Origin: Candidatus Omnitrophota bacterium
GTDB taxonomy: Bacteria; Hinthialibacterota; Hinthialibacteria; Hinthialibacterales; JAKPRU01
Assembly (NCBI GenBank): GCA_029570205.1
Contig: JAKQSI010000065.1
Coordinates: 1-64,000, forward strand
Length of the DNA stretch: 64,000 nucleotides
Direction: 5' to 3'
Below are positions 45,522-55,337 of this stretch, piece by piece. How positions within the stretch are numbered: the first letter of the stretch is position 1; every line of letters begins with the position of its first letter. Made by a program: the position numbers and the translations under genes. The notes below the pieces were generated by a model that was not told the origin of the DNA, did no database searches, and saw only the letters and a program-made list of their open reading frames with translations.

Positions 45522-46427
45522 TTATAGTGCGGCGACCAGGTCCTCCAGGAATTTTCCGGCTTTCTTCGCCTCTTTCAGTATGAAGGGGAGATCGCCTTGT
45601 GTCAGCGTTTCGATCACCAGCGGTCCATGCGTGAATCCGTGCGCTTTAAGGGCTTTCATCACACCCGGAAAATCCACCATGCCGGTCCCTGGAGTCAGCA
45701 TAACCTCTTTGGGATGCCGATAGTCCTTTACGCACATCCCCGTAACCGGCGTGGTGAGCGTTGCGGCATCTTTCACCGGGTCCAATGTTCCGTCCGAATA
45801 ATAGAAGATATTTCCCGGATCGTACCAGAGTGAATAATTCCGATGGCCGACGGTCTCAATGGCCTTGCAGCATTGCGGCCCGGTGGCGTTCAGTCCGCCG
45901 TGCGGTTTCAGGGTAAGCGCGACGCCCTTTTGTTCGGCATAATCGCAACATTCGGCAATTGTTTTGAAATAGGTGTCATACAACTCGGCTTTTCCGATAC
46001 CGGCGGTCATCAGGGTTTTTGAACCGACCGTGGCGGAGTGATCAATCAGCGTTTTGAGCGCCGCGATTCCCTTGTCCGGCGATTCATTCACCGGAAATCC
46101 ACCGCCGTAAACAGAAAGAACTTGCAGATTTCGTTTCTTGACTTCTTCCGCCACCTTCGCGGCCTCTTCCGGCGTGGTCTTATAGGAGATCACCAACCGT
46201 GTTTCCGACTTGGCGGTCATCAGGCCGACATACTGAAACCCGGCTTCCGCGATCGCATCGAGCGCAACCGGGTATTCGTACTCCTCCCAGGGGCGCGTGT
46301 AACAGCCGATCTGCCATCCCTCTTGAACTGTCCCCGCCGCTCCGGAAGGAGCGGATATCGCAACGCCTCCCAATAGCCCCAAAGCGGTTCGGACTACAAA
46401 ATCCCGACGTGTGACTTGTGTGGACAT
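45522..46427 (-). CDS. Tat-exported sugar phosphate isomerase/epimerase-like TIM barrel
   Basis: This 301-residue protein begins with a Tat signal, MSTQVTRRDFVVRTALGLLGG. The barrel carries GWQIGCYTRPWEEY, FQYVGLMTAKSE, GVALTLKPHGGLNATG, YSLWYDPGNIFYY and VKDYRHPKEVM; the Lys-Pro-His-Gly and Asp-Pro-Gly-Asn stretches match xylose-isomerase-like epimerases. GGAGG lies upstream of the ATG. Its orientation is opposite to the GH36-like gene, from which it diverges. Substrate unknown. Confidence 0.78.
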   Translation of the reverse strand: MSTQVTRRDFVVRTALGLLGGVAISAPSGAAGTVQEGWQIGCYTRPWEEYEYPVALDAIAEAGFQYVGLMTAKSETRLVISYKTTPEEAAKVAEEVKKRNLQVLSVYGGGFPVNESPDKGIAALKTLIDHSATVGSKTLMTAGIGKAELYDTYFKTIAECCDYAEQKGVALTLKPHGGLNATGPQCCKAIETVGHRNYSLWYDPGNIFYYSDGTLDPVKDAATLTTPVTGMCVKDYRHPKEVMLTPGTGMVDFPGVMKALKAHGFTHGPLVIETLTQGDLPFILKEAKKAGKFLEDLVAAL

Positions 46428-46570
46428 CTTACCGTGATCCTCCATTCTTGCGGCTTTTTCACCGTGCAAAACAAAAAAGGATACGTTGAAAGACCGGACT
46501 GTTCAAGCAGACACGGATGAAGCAGAATAGTCGCCGTTTAGACCGAGCGCGACACCGAAAGGGCCTCCGC

Positions 46571-48673
46571 ATGAACCATCTTCCCAGAACGCTTCCCCTC
46601 CTGCTTTTCGGCGCTGTGATTGCAAGCCAGGCGTATGCCCTCGATTTCCCCGGACCGAACCCCGGCATTGCCCATGCGCGAACGGACGTCTATCGACTGG
46701 CTCTGGATAACGACATTTTTTCCCAAGAGTGGCGGATCGATCAGGGATCACTTCAAGCCTTGCGTATCGCAGATCGACTGCACTCGGCAACCGTGGAACT
46801 GGAGGGATCCGAGGTGTTTCGGATTGTCCTTCAAGATGGAACCCGCCTCGATGCATCCCAGTTTCAGATTGTTGGAAAGCCGACTGTGAAACTTCTGAAA
46901 GAGTTTCCCGACGCGGCTGTTCTGGCGCGGCATTTCCCCGGAAGAGCCTTCGCGCTTACTCTCGCCTCTCCTGACGGCGCTCTCCAGGTCAACTGGCAGG
47001 CCACACTCCGAGATAACTCCAACGCGGTTCGACAGGAAATCACATTGACCGCCATGAAACGGGAACTCGCGATTCGGGATATCATTCTTGTGGAAATCCC
47101 ACCCCATAGCGTCGAGGTGTCGGGTGTTGTACCCGGCTCGCCAATGGTGACAGAAAATATGTTTTTTGCTTATGAACATCCCAACGCCACGTGTTCTATC
47201 CAGGAGTTTGAAGAAACGGAAGAGGCAACGGCCGGAGATAACCCGACGGGGTCTCCCGCTATCGATTTCGAAAAGCGCTATGCCCGGATCTTTGTGACCC
47301 TGGACGGCGTATTGAAACCGAAGGAATCGACCACACAGTCCTCGGTCGTCGGCGTCGTGCCGCGGGGGCAGATGCGTCGGGGATTTCTCTACTACCTGGA
47401 GCGCGAACGGGCACACCCGTACCGCCCGTTTCCGCATTACAATTCCTGGTACGACATCAGCTGGGCCAATTTGAAATTCAAAGAGGAAGATTGCCTGAAA
47501 GTAGTCGAATCGTTCGGCGGGGAATTGAAGAAACGGGGAGTTGCGCTCGACTCGTATGTATGGGATGACGGTTGGGATGATCCCGCAACTCTCTGGCGAC
47601 CCCTGAAAGAGAATTTCCCCAACGGTTTCACGACGATCCTGGAAACCGCCCGCAAGTATGACAGCGCCCTGGGCTTCTGGATGTCCCCGTTCGGCGGGTA
47701 CGGTCAGGCGGCGGCGGATCGCTACATGTATGGGGCCAAGCAGGGATTTGAATTCAAGAATGAACGATTTGCGCTGTCCGGACCGAAATACTATACCCGA
47801 TTTCTCGAAACCTGTACTGAGATGATCCGCACAAATGGGGCGAACTTCTTTAAGTTCGACGGCCTTACCCAGGACATCCGGGAGACGGAGGCCATGCTTC
47901 GTCTTACTCAGGCGCTCCGCAAAATCAAGACCGACTTGTTTATCAGCATTACGACAGGAACATGGCCCTCCCCGTTCTGGCTGAAATACGGCGACTCTAC
48001 CTGGCGCGGCGGCGAGGATATGGGATTCAGCGGCGAAGGGAGCAAACGCGAACAATGGATCAACTACCGCGATACGATTACCTATCGAAATGTTGTTTCC
48101 CAAGCCCCCCTGTATCCGATTAACTCCATTATGAATCAGGGATTTGCCCACGCCACTCATGGTCCGGCTTCCGAGATGGGCGATTCCGATGCGGAGATTC
48201 GGCGCGAAATACGCTCCCTTTTCGCCTGTGGCACAGGTCTTCTGGAATTGTATGTCACACACGGAAAAATGAAACCCCAGAATTGGGATGACCTGGCGGA
48301 AGCCATTTTCTGGAACCGCCAGAATTCAAGTATCCTGGTGGATACGCACTGGATCGGCGGGGATCCGGGTGAAGGCGAGCCGTATGGTTGGGCTTCCTGG
48401 ACAAAAGAAAAAGCCGTCCTTGCTGTTCGGAACCCCCGCCCCGAACCGCAGAAATTTACCCTGGGATTAGCGGAGCAGTTCCAATTACCGCCCGATGCGC
48501 CGCGTGTCTATATTCTCAAAAGCCCCTGGAAATCCGATAGTCGGAAACACGCTCTCGAAGTTCATGCGGACTCGCCCTATTCCTTGAACCTCGAACCGTT
48601 CGATGTAATTGTTTATGAAGCCTTTCCAGAACCGGAATCCGACATTCCGACGGAATCAGGCGAGAAACAATGA
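46571..48673 (+). CDS. Exported GH36-like alpha-galactosidase/clan GH-D glycosidase
   Basis: This 700-residue protein has a Sec signal (LPLLLFGAVIASQAYA). An N-terminal beta-sandwich (about 25-290) leads to a TIM barrel with SYVWDDGWDDPATLW, LGFWMSPFGGYGQ, FFKFDG (the candidate nucleophile Asp) and WRGGEDMGFSG (the candidate acid/base Asp). A small beta-domain ends the protein. This is the plan of GH36/GH27-clan enzymes, which cleave alpha-galactosides or related alpha-linked sugars. GAAAGGG lies upstream of the ATG at 46571. It is the clearest catalytic glycosidase of the window. Confidence 0.75.
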   Translation: MNHLPRTLPLLLFGAVIASQAYALDFPGPNPGIAHARTDVYRLALDNDIFSQEWRIDQGSLQALRIADRLHSATVELEGSEVFRIVLQDGTRLDASQFQIVGKPTVKLLKEFPDAAVLARHFPGRAFALTLASPDGALQVNWQATLRDNSNAVRQEITLTAMKRELAIRDIILVEIPPHSVEVSGVVPGSPMVTENMFFAYEHPNATCSIQEFEETEEATAGDNPTGSPAIDFEKRYARIFVTLDGVLKPKESTTQSSVVGVVPRGQMRRGFLYYLERERAHPYRPFPHYNSWYDISWANLKFKEEDCLKVVESFGGELKKRGVALDSYVWDDGWDDPATLWRPLKENFPNGFTTILETARKYDSALGFWMSPFGGYGQAAADRYMYGAKQGFEFKNERFALSGPKYYTRFLETCTEMIRTNGANFFKFDGLTQDIRETEAMLRLTQALRKIKTDLFISITTGTWPSPFWLKYGDSTWRGGEDMGFSGEGSKREQWINYRDTITYRNVVSQAPLYPINSIMNQGFAHATHGPASEMGDSDAEIRREIRSLFACGTGLLELYVTHGKMKPQNWDDLAEAIFWNRQNSSILVDTHWIGGDPGEGEPYGWASWTKEKAVLAVRNPRPEPQKFTLGLAEQFQLPPDAPRVYILKSPWKSDSRKHALEVHADSPYSLNLEPFDVIVYEAFPEPESDIPTESGEKQ

Positions 48674-48730
48674 CCACGTAGCGTGATCTGTTGAAACGGA
48701 CCGGTATCAGAACGCCCGTGCGCGGAACCG

Positions 48731-49855
48731 CTATTCCCGCTCCTCTCGCAACAACTCAACGATTTTCCGTCTCAGTTCGAGCGAGTCGATTACCCCCAAC
48801 TGCTTATAGACAATCTCGCCGCCGGGTCGGATCAGCAACGTCATGGGGATTCCGCCCATCCACACCCGTCCGGTTGTCTCGACAAAGGCATTCAGATCAC
48901 CCTCCGCTACGAAGTTACGGCCGGAGCATTCCTGCTCTTTCAAAAAAGCAAGAACATCGGTTTCGACCTCCGGTCTCTCGGTCAGATCGTCTACGCTCAA
49001 TGTGACAAAATCGAATTTCCGATGGCGATACATACGGAAGATGGTAACCAGTTCGGGAAACTCTATTTGGCACGGCCCGCACCAGGTTGCGTAGAAATTC
49101 ACCATGAGCAGTTTATCGGTGTTGTTCTTTAACAACTCGCCGAACCGGGTCGCGTCGATTTTATCCAGTGTCACCGGCTCCGCGCGGACTTGGGTCATCC
49201 ATTCTTGAACCGAGTCACGTTTTGCCGCCCATTTGATCGAGCAGCCCCTCGTCGGCGTGTTGTTCTCAGGGATCGGTTTCCCCGCAAGGAGAGCATCGAG
49301 GGCATCCCGTACATAATGTTTCTTTACTCGTTCCGGGTTGTCCGAGTCATCGAATCCTCCTTCATATTGTAATTTTCTCTCTTTGTCGAAAATAAAGACA
49401 TGCGGTGTCGCGCGGGGGCCGTATTTCTTCGACACTTCCTGTGTTTCGCCGTCATAGAGGTAGGGGTAATTGAACTCGTGGTCCCTCGCCCGGATTTTGC
49501 ACTCTTCGAATGAGTCTCCGACATCCGTATAGCCCATCTCATTCAGCCGCAACGCCTCCGGGTCGTTCGGTGAAATCGCTACAACGGCAACCCCCTTGTC
49601 TTTGTAATCCGTAACAAGTTTCTTGATCCGTTCCTCATAAGCTTGGGCGGTCGGACAATGATTACATGTGAAAATCACAACAAGAATATCGCTGTCTGCA
49701 AAGTCTTTGAGCTGATAAGACTTGCCATCCACGCCGGGCAAGTTGAAATCGGGCGCGACGCTACCGATTGCGAGGGGCTTGATCTCTTCCTTTGCGCCCA
49801 TAGCCGGCACGCCGACAATAATACAAACCAGAATAAAAGCCATTCGGTTCCACAT
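48731..49855 (-). CDS. Exported double thioredoxin-fold protein (AhpC/TSA-like plus TlpA-like)
   Basis: This 374-residue protein has a Sec signal (MAFILVCIIVGVPAMG). Domain 1 (about 30-200) is a redoxin with FTCNHCPTAQAYE; domain 2 (about 235-370) is TlpA-like with VNFYATWCGPCQIEFPELV. Both CxxC sites are intact. The pair could pass electrons internally or act on two substrates in the periplasm. GGAGTG is upstream of the ATG. It follows cobO by 95 bases on the same strand. It is separate from the arsenic operon thioredoxins. Confidence 0.85.
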   Translation of the reverse strand: MWNRMAFILVCIIVGVPAMGAKEEIKPLAIGSVAPDFNLPGVDGKSYQLKDFADSDILVVIFTCNHCPTAQAYEERIKKLVTDYKDKGVAVVAISPNDPEALRLNEMGYTDVGDSFEECKIRARDHEFNYPYLYDGETQEVSKKYGPRATPHVFIFDKERKLQYEGGFDDSDNPERVKKHYVRDALDALLAGKPIPENNTPTRGCSIKWAAKRDSVQEWMTQVRAEPVTLDKIDATRFGELLKNNTDKLLMVNFYATWCGPCQIEFPELVTIFRMYRHRKFDFVTLSVDDLTERPEVETDVLAFLKEQECSGRNFVAEGDLNAFVETTGRVWMGGIPMTLLIRPGGEIVYKQLGVIDSLELRRKIVELLREERE

Positions 49856-49950
49856 GACGACACTCCTTTTCGGGGTTTATCGATCGGATTAGATCGCACA
49901 ACATCTCCTGTTTTTCTCGCGATTCTCTCAATCATTGTACAAGGAATGCA

Positions 49951-50514
49951 TTAAAACTCAATCCCCTGTTGGCCCTTGATTCCCGTATCGAACGGGTGCT
50001 TAACCGATCGCATTTCCGTCACCAGGTCCGCATACTCGACGGCGGCTTTCGGCGCGTCCTGCCCGGTCAACACGACATGCATCCATGTCGGTCGGTTCTG
50101 TAACACATTCCCGACCGTGTTCCATTCGAGATAGTTTCGGGACAGGACATAGTTGATCTCATCAAGAATGACCAGATCATGAACCCCATTTCGAATGACC
50201 TGTTCCGCCAGTGTCCACGCTTCCAGGACCCCGGCACGTTCCCGCTCGAAATCTCGCGTTTCCCATGTGAATCCTTCTCCGAAACTGTGGATTTCGAATG
50301 GAAAAGGAAAATGCGTCGCAAGAATTCTCTCGCCCGTATTCCATTTTCCCTTCAGGAATTGGACCATGAACACGCTCCAATTCCATCCCAGCGCGCGAAA
50401 GGCGAGCCCCAGCGCGGAGGTTGTTTTGCCTTTCCCGTTGCCCGTGTACACAAGAACCAGCCCTTTCCGGGAGGATCGCGGCGACAGGGGGTATTCCTGC
50501 GGAGAAATGTTCAT
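49951..50514 (-). CDS. cobO: Cob(I)yrinic acid a,c-diamide adenosyltransferase
   Basis: It transfers the adenosyl group of ATP to a corrinoid. It has 187 residues. The P-loop GNGKGKTTSALGLAFRALGW near the start and LVILDEINYVLSR are the CobO/BtuR signature, ending with MRSVKHPFDTGIKGQQGIEF. No other cobalamin gene is in the window, so it probably serves corrinoid salvage. It lies 49 bases after the methyltransferase gene. No cobalamin riboswitch is evident. Confidence 0.93.
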   Translation of the reverse strand: MNISPQEYPLSPRSSRKGLVLVYTGNGKGKTTSALGLAFRALGWNWSVFMVQFLKGKWNTGERILATHFPFPFEIHSFGEGFTWETRDFERERAGVLEAWTLAEQVIRNGVHDLVILDEINYVLSRNYLEWNTVGNVLQNRPTWMHVVLTGQDAPKAAVEYADLVTEMRSVKHPFDTGIKGQQGIEF

Positions 50515-50562
50515 AATAAGAATTCTCGACTACTGTATAAACATCAACTATATTCTCCCCTG

Positions 50563-51510
50563 TCAACTAACGGGGACTATAAGATTCGGTTTATCATTTC
50601 GGACGGGGAACACCCGGTTACAATTTCCGCAGACAATGGATTGCTCTTCCCACTGCACTCCGCTTCGGCAAATCGGGCAGGTTGCAATTCTTTCCAATAA
50701 CGCTCTTTTACTGCCGGCACGTTCCGATACGGTCGCGTCGCCCGGTTTTGTCGCGTGAAGGCAGTAATTATTCGGCATCTGCGGAATCGGGACCGCTTTC
50801 GGATATTCCTGGGCCGCGCCCTCCATGTTGTCCAGTGACCGGAACAGGGGACGCAGAGTCCGGTCGAGAAGCTGATTCATCCGGCTGTGTATTTCGGGCG
50901 GGACCATGGAGAGACCGAAGTCGACAAGGCTAAGCGCGGTTTCAAACAGACTATTCGAGGGCCGAAGAGAGCGGATTTCAAGTCCGCTGTTTTTGCACAG
51001 GTGCGCAAGACCGTATCGTGTGTATCGAAAGAAATCATAAGGCGCTTCATGTTCTGCGATTGTAAACGGTACGTAAAGGAACAGATGCCCGCCCGGTTTG
51101 AGGACGCGATAAAACTCCGAGAAAGCCTGCGCCGGATTCGTGTAGTGTTCCAGGCTGGTGAAATTCAGCCCCACATCGACGGTTTCCGAATGAATGGGAA
51201 GCGCATGGGCATCGCCGATCAGGTCCAGTTTGCTGTAGTCCCATTTCGGATTGCCGATGCCGGAGTCGATCGCGAGATACTGGGAATGCGCGAAGAAAGC
51301 CTTGTAACGGCATTGCCCGGCGCTGATATCCAATACCACCGATGTGTCCGAGCAGTGTAGAGAAGCCTCCCAGAGCAGCGCAAATACGGCTTCGCCGGGC
51401 TTTGTCTGGGGAACGGCGGTCCATCCCATATCGGTTGAGAATCTGCGCCGCAATTCTTCTTTGGACAGGCGCTCAGGAAATTCCGGGAACCGCTCGTCTG
51501 TTTCAGTCAT
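50563..51510 (-). CDS. SAM-dependent methyltransferase with C-terminal zinc ribbon
   Basis: This protein of about 315 residues starts at the ATG with AAGGA upstream (51510; a TTG just before is unlikely). The class I fold is VVLDISAGQCRYKAFF, then VDVGLNFTSLEHYTNP and LKPGGHLFLYVPF. The C-terminus has CPIC and CGNC, a Trm112-like zinc ribbon. It is probably a glycan or small-molecule methyltransferase. It is 111 bases downstream of the three-domain glycan protein on the same strand, so they likely work together. Confidence 0.78.
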   Translation of the reverse strand: MTETDERFPEFPERLSKEELRRRFSTDMGWTAVPQTKPGEAVFALLWEASLHCSDTSVVLDISAGQCRYKAFFAHSQYLAIDSGIGNPKWDYSKLDLIGDAHALPIHSETVDVGLNFTSLEHYTNPAQAFSEFYRVLKPGGHLFLYVPFTIAEHEAPYDFFRYTRYGLAHLCKNSGLEIRSLRPSNSLFETALSLVDFGLSMVPPEIHSRMNQLLDRTLRPLFRSLDNMEGAAQEYPKAVPIPQMPNNYCLHATKPGDATVSERAGSKRALLERIATCPICRSGVQWEEQSIVCGNCNRVFPVRNDKPNLIVPVS

Positions 51511-51620
51511 ATTCAAGTCCTTGTTCCGAAGATGCCGAATCGTAGCGAACTATTGGTCTGTTACCCGATTCCCTCGACGGGGACCGCCAATCCCTGCAGA
51601 TGCGATCAAATAACGGACAC

Positions 51621-53924
51621 TCAGAGAACGTAATCCTCCGGGAAATTGTACATCCGGGGAGCCGGGTGCGGTTTGCGGTTGCGCATCGCCGCAAATAACT
51701 GACAAAAGAGTGTTGACATGTTATATCGATTCCACAGTTCTTCTTTCGAGCGGTACGAAGGAGTCCACGGCTCCTGCTCCATCTCCTCAAGGACCCGTTC
51801 GGTCGAACACCCGCGAATCTCCCTGGCGTAGTTTTTCTCGGCGAACGGTTCATTCCGCTCCCGAATATCCGACAGGACTGCCTGATTACGGGATCGGACC
51901 GCATCAATAATTGTACGAACATCCTCGATGGTTTTCAGAATCGGTACCCGGCCGAAAAACTCTTTCACCTGTTCGTCATAGAGCCGCATTACCTGGGGCA
52001 ACAGCAATGCGGTCGGAACCCCGGCCAGGACCCCTTCCAGGTAACAGGTAGAGGGAACGGAGATCAGGAGATCCACGACTTTCAACAGGCGAGTCAAATG
52101 AAAATCGAAGGCGTGGCACATATCGTCTAAAAGGAAAACGAGATTGTCGCAATCCAGAATCTTCGAGTACATCGGCGGTTTTTCATGCGGACCGACTTTC
52201 AATACAAATAATATATCGGGAAACTCCAATACCGTCCGACAAACGGTCTCTATGGAGGAAGAATAATCCTCCCATTGCGGGTCGAAATGGGTAGCGATCA
52301 GGGTAACCATATTGAAAGAACTGTAATAATCTCCGAACAGATCCGTGAGAGTGCAGGGAGTGTCCCTGAAGTAGACATCGAATTGAGGCGAACCGGCGAT
52401 GACCAGGCGGCTTCGGTCGACCATGTATCTCGGCAGATCGGGAACAAAAGGGCCGGGTCCCGTGTAATAATCCACATTGGCCTGCGAATGCACAAATACC
52501 TTGTCGGAGAAAAAGGTGACCGGACGGGTGTTGCCCCGCGTCGCTCCATGCTGAACGAGACCTGTCCTGGCTCCGCAGAGGGATGCTGCCAGTGTGTACG
52601 ATGCGGCATACAGCAATCCATAATCCCCGTCTCCTTCAATACTGGTCATCCAAATATCATTCGGACCGAGGATATCGAGAATATCCTGATTCCGTTCGGC
52701 CACAATCGGCTCAATTCCGCAGGATCGCAACCGGCTCTCCGTCACATCCTGAGACAGCAGCGGCGCCGTCAGGAACCAGGAGGTAAACGCACGGACTTTC
52801 TGCGGATCCACCATGCGCACAAGGCTTTCAAAATGTTTCCAGGCATTGTGCGCCAGGCAGGCGAAATTCAGATTTCGATACAGATTCCACTGTTTTTTCT
52901 CAAGTACAGGAAGTGGGAGGCTTCCCTCCGAAACCTTCAACAGAAAGAAGGCGGCCTCCATCCCCTGTTCCGCCGGGGACGACCGAAAAGGAAAATTGAG
53001 CGCACGGGCAGTCCGTGGATACTTCTCCAGAGCGAGAGATTTCATCCGTTCGGATGTGCAATCCTCTACAATCTCAAAACCGGAACCGCGAAAACAACTT
53101 CGCCACCATTGTGCCGGACGGATACAATTATTCGGAAAAACGACGTCGAAAAAAAGCCGGACAGAGATCAATAGAAATGCCGGATTGATCTCGCGAAATA
53201 ATTGAAGGTAATCCTGTACTCGATCCGGGTTCTGTTGAGACAAAAAATCTATGCAAATCAGCAGGTCGTACCGACCCGGTACAGGAGGCTTCTGTGCAGG
53301 ATGGACGACATCCTCGGTATTCAACAATTCCACAAGATATTTCGACGGTTCCAATCCCTGCACCTCGAAGCCGCACGAACGAAGATACCGCACTACATCG
53401 CCGTGCCCACACGCAAAATCCAGAACACGATTTGTGCCGTGTTGCGATCGCAACGTTTCAAGTACTTCGCGAAGTCGCGCAACATTACAGGGAAGAATCC
53501 GTCCGGGAATCTTGCGATAAAAGAAATCCCGGGAAAGATCGGACTGGTGTGCCGGAATGGTCGATCTCGGTTCAGTGTCGAGCGACGCTCCACGAGGTCC
53601 CGGAAAGAATACCTCGCGTCTTTCCACCGGCAGTTCGGCTTGTCCCAGAGGAACGATGGACAAAGTCAAAGGAACACTACGGGGAGGCCCGGAGATCGGA
53701 ATAGTGTATCGGAATCCATATAAGTTTTCTTTCGGGCAATTGGGGATAGCCGAAGTCAGGTCCCGCGCACAGCGCTCGCATCGGTATCTGGCCCCGTCCA
53801 TCTGAACGAATATCTCGTGGCGTGTTTCCTGGGGAAGATAAAACCACCCGGTTACTTCGACCGAGTCATCGAGTACCTGTCGGGGCCTCGGCGTGTCCCA
53901 GGAATATCGAATCTGTTCGGCCAT
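51621..53924 (-). CDS. Three-domain fusion: beta-sandwich / methyltransferase / GT-B glycosyltransferase-like
   Basis: This protein has 767 residues from the ATG at 53924; ATG at 54014 would add 30 residues that do not look coding. Residues 1-110 form a beta-sandwich (VEVTGWFYLPQET...MDGARYRCERC) seen in surface-polysaccharide proteins. Residues about 150-330 are a class I methyltransferase (RVLDFACGHGDVVRYLRSCG). Residues about 375-767 resemble CDP-glycerol-phosphotransferase-like GT-B enzymes, with LVQHGATRGN (about 456), VIAGSPQFDVYF and VPSTCYLEGVLAGVPTALLLP. I infer synthesis and methyl-capping of a surface glycan. Confidence 0.65.
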   Translation of the reverse strand: MAEQIRYSWDTPRPRQVLDDSVEVTGWFYLPQETRHEIFVQMDGARYRCERCARDLTSAIPNCPKENLYGFRYTIPISGPPRSVPLTLSIVPLGQAELPVERREVFFPGPRGASLDTEPRSTIPAHQSDLSRDFFYRKIPGRILPCNVARLREVLETLRSQHGTNRVLDFACGHGDVVRYLRSCGFEVQGLEPSKYLVELLNTEDVVHPAQKPPVPGRYDLLICIDFLSQQNPDRVQDYLQLFREINPAFLLISVRLFFDVVFPNNCIRPAQWWRSCFRGSGFEIVEDCTSERMKSLALEKYPRTARALNFPFRSSPAEQGMEAAFFLLKVSEGSLPLPVLEKKQWNLYRNLNFACLAHNAWKHFESLVRMVDPQKVRAFTSWFLTAPLLSQDVTESRLRSCGIEPIVAERNQDILDILGPNDIWMTSIEGDGDYGLLYAASYTLAASLCGARTGLVQHGATRGNTRPVTFFSDKVFVHSQANVDYYTGPGPFVPDLPRYMVDRSRLVIAGSPQFDVYFRDTPCTLTDLFGDYYSSFNMVTLIATHFDPQWEDYSSSIETVCRTVLEFPDILFVLKVGPHEKPPMYSKILDCDNLVFLLDDMCHAFDFHLTRLLKVVDLLISVPSTCYLEGVLAGVPTALLLPQVMRLYDEQVKEFFGRVPILKTIEDVRTIIDAVRSRNQAVLSDIRERNEPFAEKNYAREIRGCSTERVLEEMEQEPWTPSYRSKEELWNRYNMSTLFCQLFAAMRNRKPHPAPRMYNFPEDYVL

Positions 53925-54134
53925 CCTATCACCCGATTGTCCGTGTTGGCTCTGAGACTCCCGCCTGTCATCTCGCGAAACCCGCGCGCCGGCCCACAGG
54001 CTCCTTCCTAACATGATCGGTCTCTCGAATCAAGCCACAGAGCGAAAATGGGCCATTTTACCCGTCGGGCTTGACTGGCACAGCCCGGATGTCAAAAATG
54101 ACAAGGTATTCGAGCCATCAGCAAGGAGTAAATC

Positions 54135-55337
54135 ATGATCCTGGATTTGTTGAAACGATTATCCGAAAAAACGGACAGCAAAATTGTCTTTCTGATTTTT
54201 GACGGCCTCGGAGGGCTGGATACCGGAAAGGGTACTGCCCTGGAGGTGGCGAAAACACCCAACCTGGACCGCCTTGCCGCAGAAGGAACGGTGGGTTTTG
54301 CCGACCCGATTCTTCCTGGAATCACTCCCGGCAGCGGCCCGGCGCACTTGGCTCTGTTCGGATACAATCCTCTCCAATATGAAATCGGACGGGGTATTCT
54401 CTCCGCCCTGGGAGTCGGTTTTGAAATCAAGGCGGGGGATGTCGCCGCGCGCGTCAATTTCGCCACCATCGACAAGAACGGCCTGGTGACAGATCGCCGG
54501 GCGGGCCGCATTCCCACGGAGACTTGTGTTCGTCTCTGCGACAAACTTCGGCAGATATCCCTCGAAGGTGTGGAAGTCTTTGTCCAGCCCGAAAAGGAAC
54601 ATCGGGCCGCTGTTGTGTTTCGCGGGCAGGGGCTGTCCGGCCAGGTTTGCGACACCGATCCCCAGCGAACCGGCGCGAAACCGATTGTCCCCCGTGCCAC
54701 CACCGATAATCCCGCTGCGATCCGGACGGCGAAGATCGTGGAGCAGTTTCTCCATCGCGCATTCGAGGTTCTTAAAGATGATCACCCGGCGAATGCAATC
54801 CTCATGCGCGGATTCGACAGTTTTGAGGCGCTCCCCACCATGCAGGAAATCTACAAACTCAATCCCGCCGCCATTGCTACCTACCCCATGTACAAAGGCG
54901 TCGCTCGCCTTGTCGGCATGACCGTACTCGATGCGGGAGAGACACCCGAGACGGAATTCGATTGCCTGGAAAAACACTGGAACGAGTACGATTTCTTTTA
55001 TGTTCATATTAAGAAAACGGACAGTTACGGGGAAGACGGCAATTTCGAGGGTCGTGTTCATGTGCTGGAAGAGGTGGATGCCCTTGTGCCGAGGTTGGTT
55101 GCGCTCAAACCGTCAACGATATTGGTGACCGGCGACCATTCCACGCCGTCTCCGATGAAGGCTCACAGCTTCCATCCGGTTCCGGTTCTGATTCATTCGC
55201 CGCTGGCCCGACGGGATCCCGCAAAGGTCTTCGGTGAAACAGCCTGCATGACCGGCGGCCTCGGACGAGTTCCGATGGAATATCTCATGTCGCTCGCCCT
55301 GGCACACAGCGGAAAGCTGCAAAAATATGGCGCTTGA
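54135..55337 (+). CDS. apgM: 2,3-bisphosphoglycerate-independent phosphoglycerate mutase, archaeal type
   Basis: It interconverts 3- and 2-phosphoglycerate in glycolysis. It has 400 residues of the alkaline phosphatase superfamily. Motifs are FLIFDGLGG (metal Asp), ITPGSGPAHLALFGYNP (catalytic Ser), RRAGRIPTE, VHIKKTDSYGEDG and VTGDHSTPSPMKAHSFHPVP. AAGGAG lies eight bases before the ATG. It is the archaeal ApgM form, found in several bacterial phyla, and overlaps the M16-like gene by 11 bases. Confidence 0.93.
   Translation: MILDLLKRLSEKTDSKIVFLIFDGLGGLDTGKGTALEVAKTPNLDRLAAEGTVGFADPILPGITPGSGPAHLALFGYNPLQYEIGRGILSALGVGFEIKAGDVAARVNFATIDKNGLVTDRRAGRIPTETCVRLCDKLRQISLEGVEVFVQPEKEHRAAVVFRGQGLSGQVCDTDPQRTGAKPIVPRATTDNPAAIRTAKIVEQFLHRAFEVLKDDHPANAILMRGFDSFEALPTMQEIYKLNPAAIATYPMYKGVARLVGMTVLDAGETPETEFDCLEKHWNEYDFFYVHIKKTDSYGEDGNFEGRVHVLEEVDALVPRLVALKPSTILVTGDHSTPSPMKAHSFHPVPVLIHSPLARRDPAKVFGETACMTGGLGRVPMEYLMSLALAHSGKLQKYGA

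Noticed and set aside
46748-48262. Long minus-strand frame opposite the GH36-like gene (504 codons)
   Set aside because: Antisense to a gene with signal peptide and glycosidase motifs; no domain of its own and no ribosome binding site.
50515-50562. Cobalamin riboswitch before cobO
   Set aside because: Only 48 bases separate it from the upstream gene, too short for the aptamer, and no B12-box-like sequence is seen.
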